Below are positions 13,180 to 23,451 of a DNA stretch of 64,000 bases, piece after piece; the first letter of the stretch is position 1; each line of letters begins with the position of its first letter. The notes under the pieces were generated by a model. That model made no database searches, was not told the origin of the DNA, and saw only the letters and a list, made by a program, of their open reading frames with translations. The DNA is from Rhizophagus irregularis. Its lineage: Eukaryota > Glomeromycota > Glomeromycetes > Glomerales > Glomeraceae. The stretch spans positions 3,722,501 through 3,786,500 of the forward strand of contig NC_089447.1 in NCBI RefSeq assembly GCF_026210795.1. The letters run 5' to 3'. Both the position numbers and the translations under genes were made by a program.

Positions 13180-13525
13180 TTTTCTTTTTTGTAGATCAGT
13201 TTGGGAGTCATTTTTTTGTAGGATGATTTGGGATTTTTTTCTTTTTTTAGTTTTGTAAGTTGGGTTCAGATTCTTTTCTTTTTGTAGGTTGTTTCAGTTT
13301 TGTTGCTTCAGAGTCTTCTTTTTTTGTAGGTCAGTTTTGGATTTATTTTGTTGTTTTGGTTTCTTTTTCATTAGACGCCTCATAATTCTTTTCTTTTATG
13401 TAGGTCAGACATTCTGGAGTTCTCTTTCTTTTTTTGTAGGAATGCTGACCTTTGGTGACTTGGACGATTGCAGATACTATATGGGGGTTTTGTTTCCAAT
13501 CTTTTTTTTTTGTTCTTTTAGGTTG
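13180..13525 (+). repeat. Degenerate tandem repeat of polypyrimidine-TAGG motifs
   Basis: Seven to eight copies of a T-rich tract ending in GTAGG, GTAGAT or TTTAGG, each followed by a G/T-rich TCAGTTTTGG-like stretch, at about 13190, 13216, 13285, 13325, 13400, 13436 and 13520. Each looks like a strong plus-strand 3' splice site. Overlapping ORFs on both strands are low-complexity and not called. Confidence 0.55.
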
Positions 13526-13909
13526 TTTGACTCCAAATGAACCTGAACTTATAGATAATTTTGGTTGCAATAGGTGGTTTTAATAAGGAGGGAATTTTCA
13601 TAATGTATTTGTACTTTTATTAAATTAAATAAAAAATAAAAAATAAACAAAGTACAATTAGATTTATGTAAATACAATTATAGTAAACTGTAAATAAATT
13701 CAGGATCACGTGCCCAGCTAAAAATACCGAAATCAGCAAATCATGTAAATTCCATATAAATCCCGTGCAAATTCCGTATCCAAACCATATTTTTAGTGAT
13801 ACGGAATTGTGCATTTTTCCGTATCCTATTATGATACGTTATTTCTAAGGAAAAAAAATCGTATAAAAACTTTATAAAAAACGTATCCAATTTTTTTATA
13901 GGGACTCAG

Positions 13910-14760
13910 TACTCACAAAATCAAATACCTTAAGATAACCTCAACCAAATAATCTTGAATTCTACACTGACTCAATTTGCTCTAGCTCTAGTTGACAAGT
14001 TCATGAAGAAAAACGAAAATATATAACAACATTCCATCATATTGCATATAGTATAGTTAGGATATGTGTGCTAAAGTACGCCAGGTCAAGTTAGGGTACG
14101 TTAAGAATTTGGATATGCATTAGAGTAAGTTACTTATTATTTAAGGCTGATTTTTGGTTTGATATATACAATTTCAATAGAAATAATCTTGCTTAACAAA
14201 GATTACAATCAGGTACTTATTTTTAGGAAAAAAAATCTCAATGAACAAGCATAAGAATTTGAGCAAAATGTAAGGAAGGCTTTTATGGAAAATCAATTTT
14301 AATTATTGTTAATGAGACTCAACAAGAAAACTATTTTATCAAAAAAATGATATAGCAATACATACAGTATAACTTTTTTTTATCAAGTACATCTATGTAA
14401 TAATTCTTTTAAATAAAACATATTGGCTTTTAAATGGTGAATTGATATTGAAAATAAAACAGTCCTTATATTATATACTAATATGTTTTATTTATTTTAA
14501 ATTTAAATATAAGTATAAACTTTTACAATATAAATGGTTATTTAAATGACTTATACAAAGAACTTTCAAAAATTTAATGGTTCTTTATTGATAAAAAAAC
14601 AAAAATATATATATATAAATATAGTTATAATTTAATAAAAAAATCAAAATTCCTAGAACTATTAATGTTCAATAAATTCTAGAATATATATATACTTAAT
14701 TCCATTTCAATGAATCAATAGCTATTTTATGAACCGTACTATAATCCATCAATATGGTTA
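13910..14760. other. Intergenic, downstream of the pseudokinase gene
   Basis: AT-rich 3' flank of the minus-strand gene that ends at 14764. No gene recognised. Confidence 0.6.
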
Positions 14761-14763
14761 AAT

Positions 14764-17700
14764 CTAAACTGTTGCTAAATTTTTTAATTCTTTTTTTTCT
14801 TGGTTTAATTCTAATTTCAATTCATTCAAATTATTTCTTAATGAATTTATATCTTCTTCCATCATATTAGAATTTAATTGAATTCTGGTTCCTTCCTGAG
14901 AATTAGTAGCAAGTTTAAAAATTTTGTATTTATCAAGATTAAAAGAATTCAACTTAAGAATATTTTCAATCATGAGGCTAACTTCCAACTCTTTATTTTC
15001 CTGAATAACATTCTTTAAGGAATAATAATTTTTGTTCAACTCTAATAATCCATCATTATATTTTACAAGAATACTTTGAAATTCTTTAGTATACTTATCA
15101 GTCAATTTAGAGATTTTCATATCTGTAATAGAGCCAATGGTAATTCTTTCCTTATTAATAGAACTTACTAGATGATTACAGACACTATGTAATTTTTTAA
15201 TAGCTTCTTCTCGTAAAGTTAAGAATTCACCCTTAACTTTCAGAAAATTATTGACTTGTTTGAAAACTTGAGTTTTTCTATTGACATTATAAGAAGTTGA
15301 AGTTCTTAATAATTCTTGTTGGAGTTCATTCATCTCTATTTGTTTAGCTTCTTTTTCTTTATGAATTTCTTTAGTATTTTTTCCACCAGTTAATTCATTT
15401 AATAATTCCTTATTAATTTCACCCAATTCTTTTCTTTTATCTTGTAACTTATTAATACGCTCTTGATCAAGGTTAATCAGCCTTTGTTCTAATTTATTTA
15501 TTCTATCTTCTTTAATCTGTAAGGCTTGGGTTAATTGCATTTTGATTTGTTCTTCAATGATTAATTTTTGTTCCAATTGAGCAATTTCTTTTTCCAACTT
15601 AGTTTTCAATTTAGTTGTAAGCTTTTGTTCTTGTGAAAGTCCTTCAACTATATTGTATAACCTGATCTTTTCTTGTTTTATCTGTTCATAATTAACTCGA
15701 AACTGACTTAATTTACTTTCTAATTGCTCCTTTTGTTCAATTAAGCTTTCTTTATAAGATTTTAATTCTTGAATATTAGCTTCTGTTTGAGCTAATTTTT
15801 CTTGCAATTTAGTTTCTTCTTGCTTTAACTGGCTGACCTGATCTTGAACTTGCTGGTTAGTTATTTTATTTTGTTCTAACTGTTCAGTTAAATTGGTGCA
15901 ATTGCCAGCTAAGTTTTGATTTTCATTTTGCAGGTCAATAATTTGGCTTTGTAAAATATCTTCTTTTTCTTCAAATTCTTTAGACTGTTTAGCTAAATTG
16001 AGTCTCAGATTTTGATTGTTTTGATCAAATTTAAAATTACTTTGTTGTAAATCAAATAATTCATTTTCTAACTCAAGATTTTCTTCTTCTGTTTGAATTA
16101 ATTGATTTTTAAATTGAGAATTTCTTTGTTGTAAATTAATAAACTCATTTAGAGAACTTTGATAATAAGTTTCAGCAATCTTTTCTAACTTAAGAATTTC
16201 TTCTTCTGTTTGAAAATTTCTTTGTTGTAATTTAATTAACTCATTTTGAGAACTTTGATAATAAGTTTCAGCAATCTTTTCTAACTTAAGAATTTCTTCT
16301 TCTGTTTGAGAATTTCTTTGTTGTAATTTAATTAACTCATTTTGAGAACTTTGATAATAAGTTTCAGCAATCTTTTCTAACTTAAAATTTTCTTCCTCTA
16401 CTTGCTTATGACCAATTTGATATCGATTTAGTTGATTTTTAAATTGATCTTGCTGAGATTTTAATTCTTGAATAATGGTTTCTGTTTGGACTAATTTATT
16501 TTGCAGATTATTTTTTTCTTGATTTAACTGACTGTTTTGTTTTAACTGTTCAGTCAGCTTACTATCTAAAGCTTGTTTTTCACTTTGAAGGTTTGTTACT
16601 TTTTTTGCAAATTCTTCATTTTGTAAAGTTGAGTTTTGTTGTAAATTAACTAATTCCATTTGAATATTTTGTAATTCATTTTGAGAACTTTGATATTTTT
16701 GTTTTAATTCAAGAAATTCTTGAGAACCTTCTAGAATTTTATTTAATTCTTTACTAGTAAAATCAAGTAAATGACTTGTATAGCATGCTTTTGGATGAGA
16801 TTTTACAATAAGATTATTATGCTCAATTGGTGCATTTATAATTTCCATAATATTGCTTTTTAATTCTTCATTAATTTCATTATTATCATCAGGACGGAAA
16901 ATCCAATTTTTAATAATATTTAAAATTTCTTTAGAAGATGGCCTTTTTAATGGATCTTCATCCCAGCATTTTTTCATTAAATCTATATAACATTGTGGAG
17001 TATTTTCAATAATTTCAGGACGTTCACCTTTACAAATACTTAAAGCAAGTTGAAGATCATGTGCTTTATCATTAAATGGTAGAATTTTAGATGTAAATTC
17101 CCACATAATTATAGAAAAACTATATATATCACTAGCTTGAGTATAAGGTTGACCTTTTAAAATTTCAGGTGCTATAAATGGTAAAACTCCAAAGATATTA
17201 TTTTCTTTTAAAAAAGATTTTGTAAGTTGATATAATCCTAAATAATTACTAATAAAAATTCCATATATGTCTTCTTCATATTTGTTACATAAAATATTAC
17301 CATTATGAAAGTTATAATGAATAAGATCTTCTTCATGAATATTATTAAGACCTTTAATAATTTGATATAAACAAAATAATTTTTGTTCCCAATTTTTTGC
17401 TATTTCTGTTAAACATCTGTTTAAACTATTCTTATTTGTATACTCCATTATTAATACATAATTCAAAGTATCTGGATCTTTTGTAAATCCATACATTCTA
17501 ATAATTTCATATGAATCATATGAATCAATAATTTTCCACTATAAAAAACAATATTTATTAATAAAATAGTATAAATAAATTATAATATTAAAAAAAAAGA
17601 TATTTAATCATACTTCATTTAAAAATTCATTTAAACTTTCATCTGAATTATTAAGATAATCAAAATATTTAAGAATAACTTTAACTTCATTATATTTTGC

Positions 17701-17802
17701 TTTATATATAGTACCAAATCCTCCTTTATCAAGATATTCAATATTTTTAAATTTATTATAAGGAATCCATTTTAATATATTTTCAGAAATAAATTGATCC
17801 AT
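14764..17802 (-). CDS. Pseudokinase with long C-terminal coiled coil
   Basis: Exon 17614-17802, a 75-nt GT-AG intron (GTATGA donor) and exon 14764-17538 join in frame to 987 residues from the ATG at 17802. The N-lobe has the glycine loop GGFGTIY (residues 27-33) and the lysine in VILK (K45). The catalytic HRD is HYN (about 137-139) and the DFG position reads NYL (about 161-163), so both key aspartates are gone while APE and the C-lobe (SDIYSFSIIMWEF) remain. A phosphotransfer-dead scaffold or sensor is likely. From about residue 320 to the end the protein is Gln/Glu/Lys/Leu-rich coiled coil with three near-identical 32-residue repeats. The coding frame stays open upstream of this ATG (FGTSGSEI, to 17827, just after an AG), so translation probably begins further 5', in the microexon chain at 17828-21514; the predicted full CDS is 3108 nt, 1035 residues. 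The kinase fold is certain, the inactivity inferred. Confidence 0.85.
16090..16400 (-). repeat. Three 96-bp in-frame coding repeats in the coiled coil
   Basis: A 96-bp unit (32 residues, core LEKIAETYYQSSQNEL) is repeated three times at exact 96-bp spacing, anchored at 16161, 16257 and 16353. Copies differ by only a few bases, so the expansion is recent and preserves frame and heptad register. Confidence 0.9.
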
Positions 17803-18053
17803 AATTTCACTTCCACTAGTACCAAATCTTTAAAATATAAAAATGAAATTATATTAAAAATTAAAATTTAAATAAATTTTACAAAATATTAAATAATGTT
17901 AATTATACTTACTCTAATAAAATTGTAAGATTTTAATATAATAAATAATTTATTAATTTAAATTTTAAATAAATAAAATATAATAACTTATAACTTACCA
18001 ACTAAAATAAATTAATTATTATGAGTAAATATTATATAATTATAATAAATTAA

Positions 18054-18451
18054 AGGGTTTTGTTTTTTATCGCCATGGCGATGCATCGCCAGTGTCACGT
18101 GATTTTATAATTCCGGCCGGAATTAAAAGATCGTCAAATAAATATCCTTTTTTGGAAGTTTTGTGTAACAAAAACTTGAATTTTGCTGAAAATTAAAATT
18201 GCCTTTTTTGGATTGTGTAACGTTACCTAAAGCTCCAAAAAAAGATATTTTGGCCAGCGTTACTGAAATTAAGCATGTGATGTATAGGGAGTGACAAATA
18301 GTATTTTTTGCACTGAAAAAATTTTAAGTTCCCAGAATAAATAATAAAAATGGAAAACTAGAGGATGTGACGCGGGATGACAAATTATTCACATATGTAA
18401 AGTCACGTGACACTTGCGACACATCGCTATGGCGATTTTTTATAAAATCCT
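18054..18451. mobile_element. TIR MITE (about 398 bp) inside one microintron
   Basis: Ends are inverted repeats of about 48 bp with mismatches, from AGGGTTTT at the left to AAAATCCT at the right, sharing TCGCCAT.GCGATG and AGTGTCACGTGA. A duplication AAATTAA (8 bp TAAATTAA if the flanking T is counted) lies at 18047-18053 and 18452-18458. The interior has a perfect palindrome AATTCCGGCCGGAATT. No coding capacity. It lies between the predicted microexons at 17999 and 18510. Confidence 0.8.
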
Positions 18452-18479
18452 AAATTAAATATAAAAAAATATAGGATTA

Positions 18480-20915
18480 TTGTAATTAAAAAAAAAATGC
18501 AATACTTACAAGCTAAAATATTTGAATAATTTTTTAAATAAAGAATTTAGTTAGTTTAAATTATATATATTATATAAATATAATAGAATTACTTACGATC
18601 TAAAATATTTGAATAATTTTTTAAATCAAGAATTTAGTTAGTTTAAATTATATGTAAATATTATATAAATATAATAGAATTACTTACAATCTAAAATATT
18701 TGAATAATTTTTTAAATAAAGAATTTAGTTAGTTTAAATTATATGTAAATATTATATAAATATAATAGAATTAAATAAATAACATACTCCCTATATTATT
18801 AAATGAATAATTTTTTAAATAAAGAATTTAGTTAGTTTAAATTATATGTAAATATTATATAAATATAATAGAATTACTTACGATCTAAAATATTTGAATA
18901 ATTTTTTAAATAAAGAATTTAGTTAGTTTAAATTATATGTAAATATTATATAAATATAATAGAATTAAATAAATAACTTAAAACTTACCAACTAAAAGAA
19001 ATTCAAAATAATTTTTTAAATAAAGAATTTAGTTAGTTTAAATTATATGTAAATATTATATAAATATAATAGAATTAAATAAATAACATACTCCCTATAT
19101 TATTAAATGAATAATTTTTTAAATAAAGAATTTAGTTAGTTTAAATTATATGTAAATATTATATAAATATAATAGAATTACTTACAATCTAAAATACTTG
19201 AATAATTTTTTAAATAAAGAATTTAGTTAGTTTAAATTATATGTAAATATTATATAAATATAATAGAATTACTTATAATCTAAAATATTTGAATAATTTT
19301 TTAAATAAAGAATTTAGTTAGTTTAAATTATATGTAAATATTATATAAATATAATAGAATTACTTACAATCTAAAATATTTGAATAATTTTTTAAATAAA
19401 GAATTTAGTTAGTTTAAATTATATGTAAATATTATATAAATATAATAGAATTACTTACGATCTAAAATATTTGAATAATTTTTTAAATAAAGAATTTAGT
19501 TAGTTTAAATTATATGTAAATATTATATAAATATAATAGAATTAAATAAATAACTTAAAACTTACCAACTAAAAGAAATTCAAAATAATTTTTTAAATAA
19601 AGAATTTAGTTAGTTTAAATTATATGTAAATATTATATAAATATAATAGAATTACTTACGATCTAAAATATTTGAATAATTTTTTAAATAAAGAATTTAG
19701 TTAGTTTAAATTATATGTAAATATTATATAAATATAATAGAATTAAATAAATAACTTAAAACTTACCAACTAAAAGAAATTCAAAATAATTTTTTAAATA
19801 AAGAATTTAGTTAGTTTAAATTATATGTAAATATTATATAAATATAATAGAATTAAATAAATAACATACTCCCTATATTATTAAATGAATAATTTTTTAA
19901 ATAAAGAATTTAGTTAGTTTAAATTATATGTAAATATTATATAAATATAATAGAATTACTTACGATCTAAAATATTTGAATAATTTTTTAAATAAAGAAT
20001 TTAGTTAGTTTAAATTATATGTAAATATTATATAAATATAATAGAATTACTTACGATCTAAAATATTTGAATAATTTTTTAAATAAAGAATTTAGTTAGT
20101 TTAAATTATATGTAAATATTATATAAATATAATAGAATTACTTACAATCTAAAATATTTGAATAATTTTTTAAATAAAGAATTTAGTTAGTTTAAATTAT
20201 ATGTAAATATTATATAAATATAATAGAATTAAATAAATAACATACTCCCTATATTATTAAATGAATAATTTTTTAAATAAAGAATTTAGTTAGTTTAAAT
20301 TATATGTAAATATTATATAAATATAATAGAATTACTTACAATCTAAAATATTTGAATAATTTTTTAAATAAAGAATTTAGTTAGTTTAAATTATATGTAA
20401 ATATTATATAAATATAATAGAATTAAATAAATAACATACTCCCTATATTATTAAATGAATAATTTTTTAAATAAAGAATTTAGTTAGTTTAAATTATATG
20501 TAAATATTATATAAATATAATAGAATTACTTACAATCTAAAATATTTGAATAATTTTTTAAATAAAGAATTTAGTTAGTTTAAATTATATGTAAATATTA
20601 TATAAATATAATAGAATTAAATAAATAACATACTCCCTATATTATTAAATGAATAATTTTTTAAATAAAGAATTTAGTTAGTTTAAATTATATGTAAATA
20701 TTATATAAATATAATAGAATTACTTACAATCTAAAATATTTGAATAATTTTTTAAATAAAGAATTTAGTTAGTTTAAATTATATGTAAATATTATATAAA
20801 TATAATAGAATTACTTACGATCTAAAATATTTGAATAATTTTTTAAATAAAGAATTTAGTTAGTTTAAATTATATGTAAATATTATATAAATATAATAGA
20901 ATTAAATAAATAACT
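18480..20915. repeat. Tandem array of 91/103/110-bp intron-like units
   Basis: Nearly identical units with the core AAATAAAGAATTTAGTTAG and ATATAATAGAATT repeat at spacings of exactly 91, 103 or 110 bp, depending on three different junction segments. Read on the minus strand the three junctions are TTTTAG-ATC/ATT-GTAAGT (91), ATATAG-GGA-GTATGT (103) and TTTTAG-TTG-GTAAGT (110). The 91 and 103 types alternate for several copies (20246-20728), giving a 194-bp dimer. The array is homogenised, indicating unequal exchange or slippage. Confidence 0.95.
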
Positions 20916-21665
20916 TACACCCTGTAGCATTATTAATTAATAATAATTATAAAGTAAAGTAATTATAATCAATTAGATAAAATATTATAATTGTATATAA
21001 AAATTAAATATATACAGTAACTTACAATCTAATTATTTAAATAAATATTATTATTAGTTTAATTATATATAAATACTTTTAAATTAATATAAAATTAATT
21101 ACTTACTTTCTATAATATTAGTACCATAATTATTAAACAATTATATTAATAGAAAAATTAGTTATTTAAAATATCATGTAAAATACAATAAAAAAATTGC
21201 TATTAACTTACCAACTATAATATTATTCATTAAATAATAAAATAAGTTATTTAGTTATATAAAATAATAGAAGTAATTTAATTATAAGATAATCTATTAC
21301 TTACGAGCTAATATAGTTAATATAGTAAAAATAATTTTAGAAATAGTTAGTTATACGTTTATAATTTTTTTTAATAGCAAGCTATTAAGCAATTTTCTTA
21401 CCTTTATCTTCATTATGTTGCAAATTGGTTTGAAAAAAATTTTAGAATAATTTCAACTTGTATTAGATATCTATATTCATATTATATACTTTTACCTTTA
21501 TTATTTTGAGCCATTACTAAATAATTTTATTGGAATTCTTCCTAAAAAATAGGGTAAAAAAATTAAACTCCTTTATTCGAGCATATATAGTTGTTTGTGT
21601 AATATTATCTATGCAAAATGCAGATACCAATTTTTCAGGTTTTAGTTCCAAATATATTCAATTAG

Positions 21666-22114
21666 GCACATCTGAAATGTGTGTCAGGTTGACGGCGCAG
21701 TGTAGCGCAGCGATTTTTCCAAAAAAAATTAAATTGCAATTTTGTTATTTAAAATAAAACCTTTAAATTTCTGCACTAGATGTATTTTCGTCTTCTCTGC
21801 AAATTTATTTAGAGTATATACGGGCGGTTTAGAAGGCCATTTTCGAGTTATTTAACAAAAACCGTTTTTTTGACAAATCCAATTTCCATTTGGAAATAAT
21901 CGGCAAAGACGATAAAATCAGTTGTTATATACTAAAGTCAAAATCTACTTCCAAAACCTCCTTCCATTTATAAGTGAATTTTGTAAAACAGATGAAAATA
22001 CATCTATTGTGTAAATTTGAAAGCATTATATTAAAAAGAAAATCTTTAACTTAGATTTTTTTGAAATTACTGCGCCACACTGCGCCGTCAACCTGACACA
22101 CATTTCAGACGTGC
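21666..22114. mobile_element. TIR MITE (449 bp) with ~45-bp ends
   Basis: Inverted ends share TCTGAAATGTGTGTCAGG followed by TTGACGGCGCAGTGT and GCGCAG, with one or two mismatches, framed by GCAC/GTGC. Flanks TCAATTAG (left) and TTAATTAG (right, one base offset) suggest an imperfect 8-bp target duplication. No ORF of note; the plus ORF at 21530-21757 crosses the element border and is not a gene. Confidence 0.75.
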
Positions 22115-22119
22115 TTTAA

Positions 22120-23445
22120 TTAGACGTTATAACGTTACGATGACGTTACGTCAATGGTATCACTAAATTATAAAAATACAACTTTCTTGTCGATCATTAT
22201 TAGCTAAAAGTTAAATTAAAGTTAAATTAATATTTGTTTTTTTCATTTTCACATTTCTTTTGAGAGTATCAAGCGCCAGTACAATAGTGCTCATTGCAAA
22301 TTTTGTTATGAAGTAAGAAGGTGGACATAGTAATTTTCGATCTTTGAAGACGGATGCGGGTGGGCTGGTGGCATAATGCAAGTAATGCAAGAAATGCCAC
22401 TATATAGATACGTTTATGGTGACACATATACACTCAATGGGCGGGTGTGACAAATAGAGATCAGACAACTTAAAAAATGTCCCGATATAAATATAAACAT
22501 GTAAGTTGTAACTACAAGACTTTTCTGGAAGGACAGGCTATAGTTATGATCTGTTAAAAAAAATAGAAGGAATAAAGGGTTTAAAGCAGTTAGGTTTAGA
22601 TTTTATTTTATTTTTTTTTTCGAAACAATTTTTTTTAAAAAAAATTATAATTGTCTAGCGAAGAGTGGAGAGTTGTCCAGAGCAAAGCGAAGGAGTGAAA
22701 GGACTATATATGTTTATGAGCATATTGGATCACATGGTAAAATCTTTTATCCGCACGCGTTACGTCATTCGCCTCAAAATTAATCTGGAATAGGTTTTAC
22801 TTATGTAAAAAAATTATTATAAAATGATAATTACTAATGAAAGAAAATAATACTACAATATAAATAAATCAATTTTAATTTTATAAAATTGCGTATTAAA
22901 AAACTATAAAACCATTATAAAAGAGACACAAAACATAAAATTTTTATATACAGTACATAAGCCTCTTCTATTTGTAATTGAGTAAAAAGACTAAAAAACA
23001 TGAAAAAAGTTTAAGTTCTAACGAAAAAAAACACTTGAAAAAATTTTTTTACACAAAAAATCCCAGTACAGCTTAATTTTAAGGTCAAGTAAACTATTTT
23101 TATCTCCAAAAATGAAATTTTGTGCTACATCTTGCTACAAAAAAAAATATAAACAAGATAAAATATAATAAAATTTGTGATATATAGATTTTCGTAATTC
23201 TTGAATGTTTTGTGTGTAAATACCTGGTTCAGGGGATGATGATATTTGGCATTTCGCAAAATATCACATAAGTCACAAGGAAGGAACTCTTTCCGCTGAT
23301 CTTTCGGTTAAAAATTTCTGGAGACAGAAAAGTGTTATTAAAGAAAAATTTTATTATACAAATACACAAAAATAACCACAAAAATGGAATCAGCATACAA
23401 TTTTACAGAATATAAATGTAGGTTTATTAAAGAGAGTAAAAACCT
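22120..23445. other. Intergenic, no gene recognised
   Basis: AT-rich with some GC-richer patches (22330-22470, with GGGTGGGCTGGTGG). No coding or structural signal that I can support. Confidence 0.5.
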
Positions 23446-23451
23446 TTTCTT

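Larger units (their letters stand above)
12436..13905. mobile_element. TIR element of about 1.5 kb with CCGTATC-rich ends
   Basis: The left end CTCCCTATAAGAAAT with GTATACG following is the imperfect inverted match of the right end (reverse complement GTCCCTATAAAAAAATTGG then ATACG), about 24 bp. GTATACGG and CCGTATC motifs recur inside both ends, and an internal hairpin (CGTATCATAACA / TGTTATGATACG, 12661-12712) is present. A TA lies at the left junction (12434-12435), as for mariner-like insertions, but the right junction is less clear, so the superfamily is uncertain. The interior has pyrimidine/A-T hairpin repeats and no transposase. Confidence 0.6.
17828..21514 (-). other. Predicted chain of 3-nt microexons forming the 5' part of the pseudokinase gene
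   Basis: On the minus strand the first exon is predicted at 21496-21514 (ATG GCT CAA AAT AAT AAA G, donor GTAAAA) and a 6-nt exon at 21402-21407 (ATAAAG). Then 31 three-base exons follow. Their lowest coordinates are 21305, 21212, 21107, 21026, 20919, 20819, 20728, 20634, 20534, 20440, 20340, 20246, 20146, 20055, 19964, 19870, 19767, 19660, 19566, 19459, 19368, 19277, 19186, 19092, 18989, 18882, 18788, 18688, 18597, 18510 and 17999. A 1-nt candidate sits at 17913, then the kinase exon from 17827. Each is AG-NNN-GTAAGT or AG-GGA-GTATGT; only 19277 has a broken donor (ATAAGT). Most units carry ACTAAC or ACTAAT upstream of the AG. The bases are ATT x9, ATC x7, GGA x6, TTG x5, and CTC, CTT, AAA, GGT once each. 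The summed exon length is divisible by three and the frame has no stop. Splicing is inferred, not observed. Confidence 0.55.

Noticed and set aside
13289-13570. Overlapping ORFs on both strands
   Set aside because: Inside the pyrimidine ladder of a TIR element; low complexity.
18480-20915. CRISPR-like array
   Set aside because: Units are contiguous near-identical copies without unique spacers, and the DNA is eukaryotic.
18480-21310. Reading the triplets in phase 0, which gives an Ile/Gly/Leu-rich membrane-like helix
   Set aside because: Tempting, but exon 1 ends in phase 1 and phase 0 runs into stops in the kinase exon; noted only as an alternative.
21530-21757. 75-residue plus ORF
   Set aside because: Starts opposite the predicted exon 1 region and crosses the MITE border; no domain.
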